Shown one piece after another: positions 1-8,697 of a DNA stretch of 52,697 nucleotides. The DNA is from an uncultured Pelagibacteraceae bacterium (GTDB lineage Bacteria; Pseudomonadota; Alphaproteobacteria; Pelagibacterales; Pelagibacteraceae), in NCBI GenBank assembly GCA_902604065.1, contig CACKXF010000005.1:1-52697 (forward strand). Direction: 5' to 3'. The position numbers and the translations under genes are program-made. Below the pieces are notes generated by a model that worked only from the letters and a program-made list of their open reading frames with translations, ran no database searches and was not told the DNA's origin. The stretch's first letter is position 1, and the number at the start of each line of letters is the position of its first letter.

Positions 1-1
1 T

Positions 2-1819
2 TATGTAGGAATGTTAATATCTGTAAAAGCAAACGTTAGAACAGCTGAGGCTTCAAGAAAAAGCTTACAATCTGGTTTAAACATTGCATTTAAATCGGGA
101 GCCATAACAGGATTATTAGTTGCAGGACTAGCTTTATTAGCTATATCAATTTACTATTTAACTTTATTAAGTTTAAATGCTGAAAGTAGAGATATTATTA
201 ACGCATTGGTAGCCTTGGGCTTTGGTGCTTCATTAATATCTATTTTTGCGAGATTAGGTGGGGGAATATTTACAAAGGGTGCTGACGTTGGTGCAGACTT
301 AGTAGGTAAAGTTGAGGCCGGTATACCTGAGGATGACCCTCGTAACCCTGCAGTAATTGCAGATAACGTAGGAGATAACGTTGGTGATTGCGCAGGAATG
401 GCTGCAGATCTTTTTGAAACTTATGCTGTAACTATTGTTGCTACTATGGTTTTAGCTTCTATATTTTTTCCAAATGTTCAAAATATGATGGTTTATCCTT
501 TAGCAATTGGAGGCTCTTGCATAATTACATCGATTATTGGAACATGGTTTGTAAAATTAGGTAAAAGTAAAAATATAATGGGCGCTTTATATAAAGGCTT
601 TATAGCTACTTCTGTTTTATCACTTCTTATTCTTTATCCTTTAACTGATGCAACGATTGGACTAAATAATTTTTACAAATACTCTGATATTAACTTTACT
701 GGTTTTGACTTATATCTTTGTGCGGTGAGTGGACTAATTATAACAGGATTTATTATTTGGATTACAGAATATTACACTGGAACAAATTTTAGACCTGTAA
801 AAAGCGTTGCTCAATCGTCAACTACTGGTCATGGTACAAATGTAATTCAAGGTTTGGCAATTTCAATGGAAGCGACTGCTATACCGGCATTGATTATTGT
901 AATTGGAATATTAACGACTTTTAATTTAGCTGGATTGTTTGGTATAGCAATAGCAGTTACTTCAATGTTAGCTTTAACTGGAATGGTTGTTGCCTTAGAT
1001 GCTTACGGTCCTGTTACTGATAATGCTGGAGGTATAGCAGAAATGGCTAAATTACCTAAGAGTGTGAGAAAAACTACAGATGCTTTAGATGCAGTGGGTA
1101 ACACTACTAAAGCTGTTACCAAAGGTTATGCAATTGGTTCCGCTGGGTTAGGTGCTTTAGTTTTATTTGCAGCTTACACCGAAGATATAAAATATTATGC
1201 TCAAGACAAAACTTCCACATTATATAATTTAGAAGTAAGTTTTGATTTATCAAATCCATATGTTGTTATTGGTCTTTTAATTGGAGGATTATTACCTTAT
1301 CTTTTTGGCTCTATGGGTATGCAAGCGGTAGGAAGGGCAGGCGGTGCAGTAGTTATTGAAGTTAGAAGGCAGTTTAAAAAGATACCCGGTATTATGAAAG
1401 GAAAAAGAAAACCTGATTATGGAAGATTAGTAGATCTATTAACTAAAGCGGCAATTAAAGAAATGATTATACCATCAATGTTGCCAGTCCTTTCTCCTAT
1501 ATTTCTTTACTTAATAATTTTATTCATAGCTGGAAAAGTTGCTGCTTTAGCTTCAGTAGGCGCAATGTTGCTTGGTGTTATAGTTACAGGATTATTTGTA
1601 GCCATATCAATGACTGCTGGCGGCGGAGCTTGGGATAATGCAAAAAAATATATTGAAGACGGTAATTATGGTGGAAAAGGTTCAGAGGCTCATAAAGCAG
1701 CTGTTACCGGCGATACAGTAGGTGATCCTTATAAAGACACTGCAGGACCGGCAGTAAACCCTATGATAAAAATTACAAATATAGTTGCACTTTTATTGCT
1801 ATCAGTAATAGCTCATTAA
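2..1819 (+). CDS. hppA: Membrane proton-translocating pyrophosphatase, 5' partial
   Basis: Integral-membrane pyrophosphatase that couples PPi hydrolysis to ion pumping across the inner membrane. The reading frame is open from the window edge, so the N-terminal helices are missing; about 605 of the family's roughly 700 residues are present. The acidic PPi/Mg site [12 protein letters not shown] follows the EDDPRNP stretch, and the C-terminal [17 protein letters not shown] motif is intact. The [10 protein letters not shown] segment carries Lys where K+-dependent enzymes have Ala, which in this family marks the K+-independent proton-pumping type. Multiple hydrophobic helices run throughout. It overlaps the convergent bamE by 4 bp. 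Identity is certain; ion specificity is inferred from one motif. Confidence 0.96.
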   Translation, partial: YVGMLISVKANVRTAEASRKSLQSGLNIAFKSGAITGLLVAGLALLAISIYYLTLLSLNAESRDIINALVALGFGASLISIFARLGGGIFTKGADVGADLVGKVEAGIPEDDPRNPAVIADNVGDNVGDCAGMAADLFETYAVTIVATMVLASIFFPNVQNMMVYPLAIGGSCIITSIIGTWFVKLGKSKNIMGALYKGFIATSVLSLLILYPLTDATIGLNNFYKYSDINFTGFDLYLCAVSGLIITGFIIWITEYYTGTNFRPVKSVAQSSTTGHGTNVIQGLAISMEATAIPALIIVIGILTTFNLAGLFGIAIAVTSMLALTGMVVALDAYGPVTDNAGGIAEMAKLPKSVRKTTDALDAVGNTTKAVTKGYAIGSAGLGALVLFAAYTEDIKYYAQDKTSTLYNLEVSFDLSNPYVVIGLLIGGLLPYLFGSMGMQAVGRAGGAVVIEVRRQFKKIPGIMKGKRKPDYGRLVDLLTKAAIKEMIIPSMLPVLSPIFLYLIILFIAGKVAALASVGAMLLGVIVTGLFVAISMTAGGGAWDNAKKYIEDGNYGGKGSEAHKAAVTGDTVGDPYKDTAGPAVNPMIKITNIVALLLLSVIAH

Positions 1820-2298
1820 AATTTTCTCTTACCATACATTTTTTGCTTAACACTTTGTAAAAATTTAGTAACGAAACTTCCCCTCGTTACAGGATTATCA
1901 GTTTTCATTTCTGAATATGCAATTTTTTTCATATCATTTTTATTATAAAATTCTTTATTTTCAACTACTCCTAATTTGTTAAACCTAATTACTAAAACAT
2001 TATTTTCAATTAGTTTATTATCTTTCATGTTAAACATAGATCCAGTGGTAATTTTTCTATCAAAATAAAACCATAAATTTTCATCATCTATAGATTTTGT
2101 ATGAGGATTTCCTATTAGATTTATCACATCATTTTTGTTGGTCTTACTTAAAAATATCTCTTTTGAACGATTTTCTAAGAAGTTTATACCGTGACCTTTT
2201 ACAGGATCTTTTAGTTGACAATTAGATAATATGATTAATATTAAAAATAATGTCGAAATATAAATATGTTTAATTTTAAGTATAAAAAGCATGACCAT
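1816..2298 (-). CDS. bamE: BamE/SmpA-OmlA family outer-membrane assembly lipoprotein
   Basis: Predicted small lipoprotein of the BAM complex, which inserts beta-barrel proteins in the outer membrane. A hydrophobic signal segment ends in a lipobox-like ILSNC (Cys about residue 27; Asn just before the Cys is unusual). The mature part has the family pattern: a [16 protein letters not shown] segment, then LWFYFD and a conserved VLVIRFN strand. Its 5' end overlaps the divergent CBP3-like gene by 33 bp, an arrangement of these two genes common in alphaproteobacteria. Met1 or Met3 could be the start; no later Met would keep the signal peptide. It overlaps hppA by 4 bp at its 3' end. Confidence 0.82.
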   Translation of the reverse strand: MVMLFILKIKHIYISTLFLILIILSNCQLKDPVKGHGINFLENRSKEIFLSKTNKNDVINLIGNPHTKSIDDENLWFYFDRKITTGSMFNMKDNKLIENNVLVIRFNKLGVVENKEFYNKNDMKKIAYSEMKTDNPVTRGSFVTKFLQSVKQKMYGKRKF

Positions 2299-2778
2299 AT
2301 ATTTAATAATTTAGTACAATTATCACGAAACATCTTCTTTTACAAAGATATTCATTTAGAAGATAAACTAGAAAATAGAGTTGCTTTAATATTTGCTCAT
2401 TTATCTATTATTATTAACATTCTGAATAAAAATGAAAAATTTAAGAAATATTCCCAAGAACTATACGATAATGTTTTTTATAACATAGAAAATAATTTAA
2501 GAGAGCTTGGACATGGAGATGTTACTGTTAACAAAAAAATGAAGCTGTTTAACAGAATGTTCCACGATATGCTTGTAAAAATTATCGTTAAGAAAAGTGA
2601 TATTTTAATAGAAAGCAAAGTAATTTCAAAATTCTTATTTAAACGCGACGAAAACATAGAAATTGACGAAAAACTGTCAATATATTTCAAAAAATATTAC
2701 AATTATTGCTTTGATAAAGTAAACGAAAATATGATAAAAGACATTGATAAATTTAATTTTAATTATGGCTGTACCTAA
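2266..2778 (+). CDS. Ubiquinol-cytochrome c chaperone (CBP3/UQCC1-like)
   Basis: Assembly chaperone family for the cytochrome bc1 complex. The protein is 170 residues with the diagnostic central block [18 protein letters not shown] followed by a helical FNRMFHDML segment. It lies divergent to bamE, as in many alphaproteobacteria. The last 14 bases overlap the start of rpmF, so the two are probably translationally coupled. In many relatives a DUF177 (YceD-like) gene sits between this gene and rpmF; there is no room for one here. Function is from the family; nothing in the sequence tests it. Confidence 0.8.
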   Translation: MFNFKYKKHDHIFNNLVQLSRNIFFYKDIHLEDKLENRVALIFAHLSIIINILNKNEKFKKYSQELYDNVFYNIENNLRELGHGDVTVNKKMKLFNRMFHDMLVKIIVKKSDILIESKVISKFLFKRDENIEIDEKLSIYFKKYYNYCFDKVNENMIKDIDKFNFNYGCT

Positions 2779-2938
2779 ACGAAAAACATCTGTTTCTAGA
2801 AGAAACAAAAGAAGATCTCACCATAAAATCAACAGCCCTAATGTTGTTGAAGATAAAAAATCTGGTGAATATCGACTATCTCATCACATTGATTTAAAGA
2901 CCGGTTTTTATAACGGAAAAAAAATTTTAGATATTTAA
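2765..2938 (+). CDS. rpmF: 50S ribosomal protein L32
   Basis: A 57-residue basic large-subunit protein starting [20 protein letters not shown], the classical L32 N-terminus. The ATG used here is internal to a longer open frame; the extra seven upstream residues do not resemble L32, so the later start is preferred. The zinc-binding cysteines found in some L32 proteins are absent (C-minus type). It overlaps the CBP3-like gene by 14 bp and is followed after 7 bp by plsX, the usual rpmF-plsX pairing. Confidence 0.95.
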   Translation: MAVPKRKTSVSRRNKRRSHHKINSPNVVEDKKSGEYRLSHHIDLKTGFYNGKKILDI

Positions 2939-2945
2939 TTAAATC

Positions 2946-3983
2946 ATGAACAAAAAAATTACTATTGCCATAGACGCAATGGGTGGGGAAAATTCTCCTT
3001 ATAAAAACATTAAAGGTATTTCATTATTTTATGAAAAAAATAAAGATAAAGATGATTATTATTTTAATATTTATGGAGATGAAAAAAAAATAAAAACAGA
3101 GCTAAATAAATACAAGATTTCAGATAAAATATTTCAGATTTTTCATACATCTTCAGTTGTATCTGATAATGAGACACCTTTGACAGCTGTAAAGTCATCT
3201 AAAAATAGTAGTATGTGGAGTTGTGTAAATTCACAAAAAATTTTTAAAAGTAATATTTCATTATCAGCAGGAAATACTGGAGTTCTTTTAGTTATATCTC
3301 GAATGATATTAAAAACAATCAATGGTGTCAGTAAACCTGCATTGGCCGGATTATGGCCCAATAAATCAGGTATGAATATTGTTTTAGATTTAGGTGCCAA
3401 TATAGAGTGTGACGAGAAAAATCTTGTAGAATTTGCTGAAATGGGATCTGCACTCTATAAGTCTTTATTTGAAAATGATAAACCCAAAGTAGCTTTGTTA
3501 AATATTGGATCAGAAGAAATTAAAGGAACTGATATAATCAAAAAAGCTCACAGTGAGCTTAAAGAAATATCAAAAAAAGGAGGATTTGACTTTAACGGTT
3601 ATATAGAAGGAAATAAAATAACAGATGGAAATAGCAATGTAATTGTAACAGACGGTTTTACAGGTAATATAGCCTTAAAAACAGCCGAAGGAACAGCTAA
3701 ATTTATTACTGATAATTTAAAAAAATATCTAACAGAAAATATTTTATCAAAAATTTCAATTGTTTTTTCATATTTTAGTCTTAAAAAATTCAAAGACAAA
3801 TTAGATCCGAGGAAATTTAATGGGGCAATTTTTTTAGGCCTAAATGGTCCAGTTGTTAAAAGTCATGGTTCAACTGATGCTATAGGATTTTATCACTCTA
3901 TTGATTTATGTTATAAGATTGTAAGAGGCAACTTAATGAGCCAAATCAAAGATAATCTTAGCCATCTAAATGACTCTGAATAA
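2946..3983 (+). CDS. plsX: Phosphate acyltransferase PlsX
   Basis: Converts acyl-ACP plus phosphate to acyl-phosphate, the first step of the PlsX/PlsY route to phosphatidic acid. The 345 residues open with ITIAIDAMGGENSP, and contain the LSAGNTGVLL motif and the conserved LLNIGSEEIKG and DGFTGNIALKTAEG blocks, all hallmark PlsX segments. The length is normal. Its 3' end overlaps ihfA by 14 bp. In most alphaproteobacteria fabH lies between plsX and ihfA; it is absent here. Confidence 0.96.
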   Translation: MNKKITIAIDAMGGENSPYKNIKGISLFYEKNKDKDDYYFNIYGDEKKIKTELNKYKISDKIFQIFHTSSVVSDNETPLTAVKSSKNSSMWSCVNSQKIFKSNISLSAGNTGVLLVISRMILKTINGVSKPALAGLWPNKSGMNIVLDLGANIECDEKNLVEFAEMGSALYKSLFENDKPKVALLNIGSEEIKGTDIIKKAHSELKEISKKGGFDFNGYIEGNKITDGNSNVIVTDGFTGNIALKTAEGTAKFITDNLKKYLTENILSKISIVFSYFSLKKFKDKLDPRKFNGAIFLGLNGPVVKSHGSTDAIGFYHSIDLCYKIVRGNLMSQIKDNLSHLNDSE

Positions 3984-4275
3984 AAACAACAATACTAATA
4001 AAGAAATTATTGTAAAAGATATTAATACAACAATAGGAACATCAAGAAAAAATATACAAAAAATCACAAAACATATAATTGATATAATTATAGAAATAAT
4101 GCTTAAAGAAAATAAGATAAATATTACAAATTTTGGAAAATTTTCTATTAAAGAGAAGAAAGAAAGAATTGGTAGAAATCCTATTACTGGGAAAAATTAT
4201 AAAATAACCAAAAGAAATGTTGTACAATTTAAAATATCTAAATTTTTAAGCAAAAAACTTAATAACTTATATTAA
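3970..4275 (+). CDS. ihfA: Integration host factor alpha subunit (HU/IHF family)
   Basis: Small DNA-bending protein. The C-terminal half has the HU/IHF arm signature: NFGKFSIKEKKERIGRNP followed by TGKNYKITKRNVVQFK, including the RNP proline that intercalates into DNA. At 101 residues it is normal for IhfA. Position downstream of plsX and upstream of a merR-type gene matches alphaproteobacterial ihfA. The start overlaps plsX by 14 bp, and the stop shares one base with the next start, so the three are probably co-translated. A generic HU assignment is the alternative. Confidence 0.85.
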   Translation: MTLNKNNNTNKEIIVKDINTTIGTSRKNIQKITKHIIDIIIEIMLKENKINITNFGKFSIKEKKERIGRNPITGKNYKITKRNVVQFKISKFLSKKLNNLY

Positions 4276-4640
4276 TGAAAAAAAAATTAATTAATATTAC
4301 TGAACTTGCTCATTTAATTGGTCTTGTTAATGAAAAAAATAAAGCAGCAAATCACACAATAAGATATTGGGAAAAGGAATTTTCTATTATTAAACCAATT
4401 ATTTTAGATGGAAATAGAAGATTTTATGATAATAAACAAATTGAAAACATAAAATACATTAAATATTTGTTGAAAGACAAAGGGTTAACGATTAAAGGGG
4501 TAAAGAAAATCCTTAGTAGTAATAAAAAAGTTGACGTTAGCAATCAAAGTAATATAGAAAGACAATATTTAAAAAATAAAATTAAAATTAAATCTAAAAA
4601 CATACTAAATAGAATTAAGAGATTAAACAGACATGGCTAA
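4275..4640 (+). CDS. MerR-family transcriptional regulator
   Basis: A 121-residue protein with an N-terminal winged helix-turn-helix of MerR type: ITELAHLIG, then the conserved HTIRYWEKEF helix, the GNRRFYDNKQIENIKYIKYL block and LTIKGVKKIL. The C-terminus is a lysine-rich helix with no recognisable effector domain or metal-binding cysteines. It sits directly after ihfA, the location of an uncharacterised MerR gene in many alphaproteobacteria. The regulated target cannot be told from sequence. It overlaps rpmG by 8 bp. Confidence 0.88.
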   Translation: MKKKLINITELAHLIGLVNEKNKAANHTIRYWEKEFSIIKPIILDGNRRFYDNKQIENIKYIKYLLKDKGLTIKGVKKILSSNKKVDVSNQSNIERQYLKNKIKIKSKNILNRIKRLNRHG

Positions 4641-4824
4641 AAAAACTCATTTAAAAGTTAGAATGGTTCCGGAGAGTAAAACTGATAGTGCTTTTGTATA
4701 CTATGCAAAAAAACCAACTAAAGGAGAAAAAGCCAAAATTAAATTAAAAATTAGAAAATATAATCCAAATACTAGAAAGCATGAATTTTTTGTGGAAAAA
4801 AAACTCCCACCACACAGCAAATAA
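4633..4824 (+). CDS. rpmG: 50S ribosomal protein L33
   Basis: A 63-residue basic protein starting MAKKTHLKVRMVPES, with the L33-like segments KLKIRKYNPNTRKHEFFVEKK. It is the cysteine-free (C-minus) form and slightly longer than the usual 50-55 residues, with an insertion around KKPTKGEKAK. The stop codon abuts the stop of the convergent chorismate mutase gene with no intervening base, leaving no separate terminator. Confidence 0.88.
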   Translation: MAKKTHLKVRMVPESKTDSAFVYYAKKPTKGEKAKIKLKIRKYNPNTRKHEFFVEKKLPPHSK

Positions 4825-5103
4825 TTACTTTTTAAAATTTCTAAACTCGTAATTTATGAATGCTTGAATCATTGATTTCCATATTTTATTAGTAATTTTT
4901 ATATCAATTTTTTTCTTTTTAGATTTTTTTCTAATATTAGATAATATTTTTTTTATTCTTTTTTTATCAATAATTTCTTTCTTATGTTGTTTTGTTTTTA
5001 AAACTTGATTTACTAAAAGTGTTCTTTTTTTTATCAAGATTAAAAATTTGTCATCAAGTTTATCTAGTTTTTCTCTGATTTTTAATAGTTTATAATTTAT
5101 CAT
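4825..5103 (-). CDS. aroQ: Chorismate mutase, AroQ class
   Basis: Small all-helical chorismate mutase converting chorismate to prephenate for phenylalanine/tyrosine synthesis. In 92 residues it shows the AroQ pattern LLKIREKLDKLDDKFLILIKKR (active-site Arg about residue 9), a Lys around 39, and the third helix IWKSMIQAFINYE. It stands alone rather than fused to prephenate dehydratase. It ends exactly against rpmG. The divergent neighbour ctaA starts about 50 bp away in a short shared upstream region. Confidence 0.8.
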   Translation of the reverse strand: MINYKLLKIREKLDKLDDKFLILIKKRTLLVNQVLKTKQHKKEIIDKKRIKKILSNIRKKSKKKKIDIKITNKIWKSMIQAFINYEFRNFKK

Positions 5104-5154
5104 AGCGACATTTATATTATATGAGATTTTGAAGATAAATTATATAAATAATAA

Positions 5155-6171
5155 ATGTTATTCGTTAATAAAAATTATGAAAAATTATTATTGATTTGGT
5201 TATTACTATCCATTTCTTTAATCTTTTTAATGATAATAGTTGGTGGACTTACAAGATTAACTAATTCAGGATTATCTATTACACAATGGGAATTATTTAC
5301 AGGAATATTTCCTCCATTAAATGAACAGGGGTGGATTAATTATTTTAATTTATATAAAAAAATTCCTCAATTCGAAATTTTAAATTCAGATATGACGATG
5401 AATGAGTTTAAAGTAATATTTTACTGGGAATATTTTCATAGATTGTTGGGTAGATTCATAGGAATATTTTTTCTTATTCCTCTTATCTATTTTTCAATAA
5501 AGAAAATAATTAAAAAGAAATTATTAATTAAATTTTACTTTGTTTTTTTTCTAATAGTTTTTCAAGGTATAATAGGATGGTATATGGTAGAAAGTGGACT
5601 TATTAATAATACAACAGTAAGTCATTATAGACTTTCTTTACATTTGATTATGGCTTTTTTAATTATATCTATTTTGTACTGGAGTTATCTAAATATTCTA
5701 AATACAAAAGATAAATTATTTTTTAACTCTAAAAATAAATTATTAAAATTTCTTTTTTTTTTAATTTTAACTCAAATAGTTTTTGGTGCATTTGTATCGG
5801 GTTTAGATGCTGGTATGATATATCAAACATGGCCAAAAATGAACATGAGCTATCTACCTGATGATATTGAATTTAGACGTTTAGAAATAATCTCGATTTT
5901 TAACGAACAAAGTATTGTTCAGTTAATTCATAGATGTATGGCTTATTTTATATTTTTTATAGTTTTATTTCTTGGTGTAAAAATGTATTTGATAGAAAAA
6001 CAGTTGTATTTAAGAAGTTATTTAATCTTATTATTTGTCATTCTAAGTCAGATTTTCTTGGGCATTTTTACTCTTACTAGTGGATTGAATGTTTATTTGG
6101 CGTCAATGCATCAAATAACAAGTATAATATTAGTTTTTGTTGTTTTAAATTTAAATCATAAATTTTCTTAA
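5155..6171 (+). CDS. ctaA: Heme A synthase (CtaA/COX15)
   Basis: Inner-membrane enzyme oxidising the C8 methyl of heme O to give heme A for aa3-type cytochrome oxidase. The 338 residues contain about eight hydrophobic helices and the family signature VGGLTRLTNSGLSITQWE near the N-terminus. The heme-ligand and active-site histidines are visible: His95 in EYFHRLLGR, His157/163 in SHYRLSLH, His259 in LIHR and His319 in ASMHQ. The length and conserved GLDAG loop fit the type 2 alphaproteobacterial form. Confidence 0.95.
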   Translation: MLFVNKNYEKLLLIWLLLSISLIFLMIIVGGLTRLTNSGLSITQWELFTGIFPPLNEQGWINYFNLYKKIPQFEILNSDMTMNEFKVIFYWEYFHRLLGRFIGIFFLIPLIYFSIKKIIKKKLLIKFYFVFFLIVFQGIIGWYMVESGLINNTTVSHYRLSLHLIMAFLIISILYWSYLNILNTKDKLFFNSKNKLLKFLFFLILTQIVFGAFVSGLDAGMIYQTWPKMNMSYLPDDIEFRRLEIISIFNEQSIVQLIHRCMAYFIFFIVLFLGVKMYLIEKQLYLRSYLILLFVILSQIFLGIFTLTSGLNVYLASMHQITSIILVFVVLNLNHKFS

Positions 6172-6220
6172 ATTAATTGACTTTTGCTTTTTTTATTAGT
6201 AGTTATCGCGTTAATTTATT

Positions 6221-6682
6221 ATGACACCTTTTATAAAAAAAAAAGAAATAAAACAAAATTGGTATTTAGTAAGTGCTGAAAATGCTGCTGTTGGTAGGCT
6301 TGCCGCTTTCATTTCTACTGTTTTAAGAGGCAAAAATAAATCTACATATAATCCTCATATGGATAACGGAGATTTTGTTGTTGTTACAAACATTAATAAA
6401 ATAAAATTTACCGGTAAAAAATTTACTAATAAAAAATATTATAGACACACAGGACATCCTGGGGGTATCAAAGAAACAAGACCAATTACACTAAAAGAAA
6501 AAAATAAAACTCATGAGATTTTAAAATTAGCTGTTAAAAGAATGTTACCAGGTGGTCCATTAGCTAAAAAACAATTAACTAAATTAAAAATATATGACGG
6601 TGAAAAACATCCTCATGCTAATCAAAACCCAGAATTTGTTGATTTTGGAAAATTAAATAAAAAAAATATAGTTAAAAATTAA
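6221..6682 (+). CDS. rplM: 50S ribosomal protein L13
   Basis: Large-subunit assembly protein of 153 residues. It has the conserved NWYLVSAENAAVGRLA start, the YRHTGHPGGIK segment and the KRMLPGGPLAKKQL signature. It is followed by rpsI with a one-base overlap of stop and start, the near-universal L13-S9 pair. The 49 bp before it hold no promoter I can defend. Confidence 0.98.
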   Translation: MTPFIKKKEIKQNWYLVSAENAAVGRLAAFISTVLRGKNKSTYNPHMDNGDFVVVTNINKIKFTGKKFTNKKYYRHTGHPGGIKETRPITLKEKNKTHEILKLAVKRMLPGGPLAKKQLTKLKIYDGEKHPHANQNPEFVDFGKLNKKNIVKN

Positions 6683-7122
6683 TGGAACAAACAAACATAG
6701 AAAAAAGTAAAATTAAGAGACTAAAATTAGATTTTAAAGATAGTAAATATTCCACAGGTAGAAGAAAAAGGTCCATCGCTAAAGTATGGGTTAAAAAAGG
6801 ATCAGGCAAAATATATGTGAATGGAAAACATATGATAGATTATTTTAAAAGGCCTGTTCATCAATTAATTGTGACAAGACCTTTAGAAATTACAAATGTA
6901 TTGAATAATTATGATGTTAAATGTTCGGTTACCGGTGGGGGTCTATCTGGTCAAGCAGGAGCTATAATATTAGGAATCTCCAGGGCCTTAATCTCACATG
7001 ATGAAAATTTAAAAAAAGAATTAAAAAAAGACAAACTAACCACAAGAGACTCAAGAGTTGTTGAGAGAAAAAAATACGGTCACAGAAAAGCCAGAAGAAG
7101 CTTTCAATTCTCTAAAAGATAA
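6682..7122 (+). CDS. rpsI: 30S ribosomal protein S9
   Basis: Small-subunit protein of 146 residues with an N-terminal charged extension, then YSTGRRKRSIAKVWVKKGSG, the GGGLSGQAGAI block and the terminal KARRSFQFSKR tail that reaches the ribosomal P site. Coupled to rplM by a TAATG junction. Confidence 0.98.
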   Translation: MEQTNIEKSKIKRLKLDFKDSKYSTGRRKRSIAKVWVKKGSGKIYVNGKHMIDYFKRPVHQLIVTRPLEITNVLNNYDVKCSVTGGGLSGQAGAIILGISRALISHDENLKKELKKDKLTTRDSRVVERKKYGHRKARRSFQFSKR

Positions 7123-7166
7123 ATCATTTAAATTTAAAATTTTATTATTAGTGATATAACATCATA

Positions 7167-8198
7167 ATGATAAAAAATAGATTAAATTCAGTTATAATTG
7201 GTGCGACTGGTTACGTTGGTCTCGATCTGGTAAATATTTTATCAAAACATCCAAATATAAAAATTAAACATCTTTGCTCTCAAAAAAATTTAGGTAAAAG
7301 AATTAATTCTTTTGATAATAGAATTAAAAAAAAATTACCTAAATTAAGTAATATTAATAAAGTTGACTGGAAAAACTTAGATATAGTATTCTTATCTTTG
7401 CCTAATGGTGAAGCTCAAAAATTAATCAATAAATTATTTTTTAAGTATAAAAACTTAAAGTTTATTGATTTATCAGCAGATTTTAGAATTACAGATCTTA
7501 ATCTATACAAAAAATATTATGGTAAAAAACACTTTGCAAATAAATTAATTAAAAAATCTTTATATTCAATTACTGAGCTTAGTTTAACAAAACTTAAAAA
7601 ATTTAGAATAATAGCTAATCCGGGTTGCTATCCAACATCTATTCAAATTCCTCTCATACCTCTTCTTAAAAAAAAAATGATAGAACCATACAATATTATT
7701 ATTGACTCGAAGTCTGGTTATTCTGGGGCAGGTAAAAAATATAAACTTAAATTTTCATATAAAAACTTTGAATTATCCACTTATGGATATGCAGCTAATA
7801 AACATAGACATGAAGCAGAGCTAGATCAAGAATTAAAAAAGATTAATAAAAATATTAAATTTATTTTTAACCCACATTTAATACCTACTTTTAGAGGTAT
7901 ACTCTCTTCTATTTATCTAGTTAAAAAGAATAATAGCTCTATTGATTTAATTATCAATGAATTAAAAAAAACTTATAAAAAAAGTAGCTTTGTAAAAATA
8001 AAAAAAAAAAATTCACCTTTAGGAACTGGAGATGTAATTCACACAAATAATTGTGAAATATCCGTTTGTCAATCTAAGGAAAAAAATAAAATTATAATTT
8101 TTTCAGCGATAGATAATTTAATTAAGGGAGCTGCTGGTCAAGCTGTGCAAAATATGAATGTTATGTACGGTTTGAAAGAGTCAAAAGGTATAAAATGA
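7167..8198 (+). CDS. argC: N-acetyl-gamma-glutamyl-phosphate reductase
   Basis: NADPH-dependent reductase of arginine synthesis that forms N-acetylglutamate semialdehyde. It has an N-terminal nucleotide-binding motif IGATGYVGLD, the catalytic Cys at about residue 154 in NPGCYPTS, and a downstream KSGYSGAGKK substrate segment. The 343-residue length is normal. It begins an apparent train argC-lipoprotein-hom-glpX-recJ in which all junctions are overlaps or at most 5 bp. Confidence 0.96.
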   Translation: MIKNRLNSVIIGATGYVGLDLVNILSKHPNIKIKHLCSQKNLGKRINSFDNRIKKKLPKLSNINKVDWKNLDIVFLSLPNGEAQKLINKLFFKYKNLKFIDLSADFRITDLNLYKKYYGKKHFANKLIKKSLYSITELSLTKLKKFRIIANPGCYPTSIQIPLIPLLKKKMIEPYNIIIDSKSGYSGAGKKYKLKFSYKNFELSTYGYAANKHRHEAELDQELKKINKNIKFIFNPHLIPTFRGILSSIYLVKKNNSSIDLIINELKKTYKKSSFVKIKKKNSPLGTGDVIHTNNCEISVCQSKEKNKIIIFSAIDNLIKGAAGQAVQNMNVMYGLKESKGIK

Positions 8199-8692
8199 TA
8201 AAGTTTCTTATAATACTCTTTTTTTTAATAAGTTCTTGCGTAAAACCAAAGACTGTTCTTATTTGCGGTGACCATGAATGTATTAATAAAAAAGAAGCAA
8301 AACAATACTTTGAGGATAACTTAACCTTAGAAGTTAAAGTAATTTCAAAGAAAAAAGAAGTTTCATATGATCTTGTAGATTTAAATATAAATAATAATCA
8401 AAAAAATATTCAAATTAAAGAAAAAAAAACAAGCAAAATAGTTAAAAAACTATCTAAAGAACAAATAAAAATTAAAAAAAAAGAAATAAGAGAAAGAACC
8501 AAAAAAAATAATGATAAAAAAGAAAAAGTAATTATAAAAAAAAAGGAAATCGTTAAATTAAAGACTAAAAAACAGCAGAACTTTAATGATATTTGTCTTA
8601 AACTTGAAAAATGTGATATTGATAATATAGCAAGTTATTTAATTAAAATAAGTAATGAAAAAAATTATCCAAATATTTCATTAAGAGAATAA
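8195..8692 (+). CDS. Lysine-rich putative lipoprotein of unknown function
   Basis: I do not recognise a named family. The first 14 residues are hydrophobic and end in LISSC, a good lipobox with the lipidated Cys at residue 15. A short segment ICGDHECINKKEAKQYF follows (two Cys five residues apart), then a long, highly charged Lys/Glu stretch (about residues 60-130) likely to form an extended helix or coiled coil, and a C-terminal segment with another Cys pair (CLKLEKC). Overlapping argC by 4 bp and lying 5 bp before hom, it is probably co-expressed with amino-acid genes, but this does not define its role. Confidence 0.7.
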   Translation: MIKFLIILFFLISSCVKPKTVLICGDHECINKKEAKQYFEDNLTLEVKVISKKKEVSYDLVDLNINNNQKNIQIKEKKTSKIVKKLSKEQIKIKKKEIRERTKKNNDKKEKVIIKKKEIVKLKTKKQQNFNDICLKLEKCDIDNIASYLIKISNEKNYPNISLRE

Positions 8693-8697
8693 GAATT

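Noticed and set aside
6177-6205. TTGACT box before rplM as a promoter
   Set aside because: The best -10 at the right spacing (TAGTTA) matches only 2 of 6 positions.
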